From an uncultured Eubacteriales bacterium (GTDB taxonomy: Bacteria; Bacillota; Clostridia; Oscillospirales; Acutalibacteraceae): a DNA stretch of 7,045 nucleotides. A program made the position numbers and the translations under genes. Location of the stretch: NCBI GenBank assembly GCA_900321195.1, contig ONVG01000085.1:1-7045 (forward strand), read 5' to 3'. Each line of letters opens with the position of its first letter. Position 1 is the stretch's first letter. The notes beneath the pieces were generated by a model. It did no database searches, was not told where the DNA came from, and saw nothing but the letters and a program-made list of their open reading frames with translations. Positions 6,704 to 7,045 of this stretch are shown here, one piece after another.

Positions 6704-6729
6704 AAAAGAGTGGGGCGACCCGCTCTTTT
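6704..6729 (+). promoter_or_regulatory. rimP leader hairpin 1, GNRA-capped, possible attenuator
   Basis: Positions 6704-6714 (AAAAGAGTGGG) pair with 6719-6729 (CCCGCTCTTTT) in an 11-bp stem with one G-U wobble. The loop is GCGA, a stable GNRA tetraloop. The A-tract, GC-rich core and T-tract give it the look of a short, possibly bidirectional terminator, but the U run is only four bases, so readthrough is likely. From memory, comparable hairpins precede rimP (ylxS) in other Firmicutes, which would suggest conserved control of this operon; I cannot confirm this without alignment. Confidence 0.7.
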
Positions 6730-6767
6730 ATCGTTAATAGGACAAAACTACAGCTTGAAAAACAGCG

Positions 6768-6788
6768 GCTTATACGGACTGTATAAGC
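6768..6788 (+). promoter_or_regulatory. rimP leader hairpin 2
   Basis: A perfect 8-bp stem, GCTTATAC (6768-6775) with GTATAAGC (6781-6788), closes a GGACT loop. It ends 21 bases before the rimP ATG, just upstream of the weak ribosome site (GGTGGG, 6802-6807). No T run follows, so it is not a terminator. Translation control or mRNA stability is a possible role but is not shown. Confidence 0.55.
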
Positions 6789-6809
6789 ATTTATGAAAGT
6801 TGGTGGGTT

Positions 6810-7045
6810 ATGGCGGAAAAAAAGAATAAGCATGGTAATACAGTTGAGGCTGTCAGCGAGCTTGTTAAACCGATAATAGAGGATATGGGACTTACACTCT
6901 GGGATGTCAGATTTGTAAAGGAAGGTGCCTTGTGGTATCTGAGAATATTTATCGATAAGGACAGCGGAATAACAGTTGATGACTGTGAGAATGTCACAAG
7001 GGCAGTCGATAAGCCTCTTGATGACCTTGACCCTATCGAGCAGAA
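6810..7045 (+). CDS. rimP: Ribosome maturation factor RimP (5' part, cut by the window end)
   Basis: RimP binds the 30S subunit and assists its late maturation, helping assembly around ribosomal protein S12. Only 78 codons are present, about half the usual 150-160. They cover the RimP N-terminal domain: VSELVKPIIEDMGLTLWDVR, then WYLRIFIDKDSGITVDDC and the LDDLDPIEQ stretch, which fits the family pattern of LRVYID, GITLDDCE and LDxxDPI. ATG 6810 is chosen because it begins the open frame just before the conserved helix. Its ribosome site (GGTGGG at 6802-6807) is weak and only 2 bases away, which may matter given the structured leader. In Firmicutes rimP normally heads the rimP-nusA-ylxR-ylxQ-infB-rbfA operon; those genes would lie beyond the window. 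Confidence 0.93.
   Translation, partial: MAEKKNKHGNTVEAVSELVKPIIEDMGLTLWDVRFVKEGALWYLRIFIDKDSGITVDDCENVTRAVDKPLDDLDPIEQ

Noticed and set aside
6699..6704. TTGACA as the -35 box of the rimP promoter
   Set aside because: A perfect -35 hexamer, but no -10-like sequence lies 16-18 bp downstream; that stretch is the right arm of hairpin 1.

Overview
The window looks like chromosomal DNA from a Gram-positive gut Clostridia member, most likely Oscillospiraceae (Ruminococcus or [Eubacterium] siraeum-like). Support: a long clostridial-type SecA with an acidic linker and zinc-binding tail; two BspA-like leucine-rich-repeat secreted proteins with a style of signal peptide and C-terminal tyrosine-rich module familiar from Ruminococcus; vegetative sigma-A type promoters; strong purine-rich ribosome sites; and rimP preceded by a hairpin leader. 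The genus is inference from protein style, not from a search.

Layout, all genes on the + strand: 1-340 is a GC-rich non-coding stretch bounded by inverted repeats and holding a 30-bp direct repeat. 371-3447 is secA, with a near-consensus promoter overlapping its apparent first codons. 3565-5238 is a monocistronic unit for a 532-residue secreted LRR protein. 5405-6577 is a second monocistronic unit for a 365-residue secreted protein with few LRRs and two Ig-like modules. 6648-7045 is the promoter, structured leader and first 78 codons of rimP, cut by the window edge. An intrinsic terminator follows each of the three complete genes, and all three use nearly the same stem.

Functionally, SecA is the motor of the Sec export route, and the two LRR proteins carry Sec-type signal peptides, so they are probable SecA clients; the adjacency need not mean co-regulation, since each gene has its own promoter and terminator. 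rimP (30S ribosome maturation) usually opens the rimP-nusA-infB operon, which should continue beyond the window.

I do not see a clear new multi-gene system. The points most worth a second look are the anomalous 5' end of secA next to a repeat element, the two-hairpin rimP leader, the shared terminator stem, and the modular relation between the two secreted proteins.
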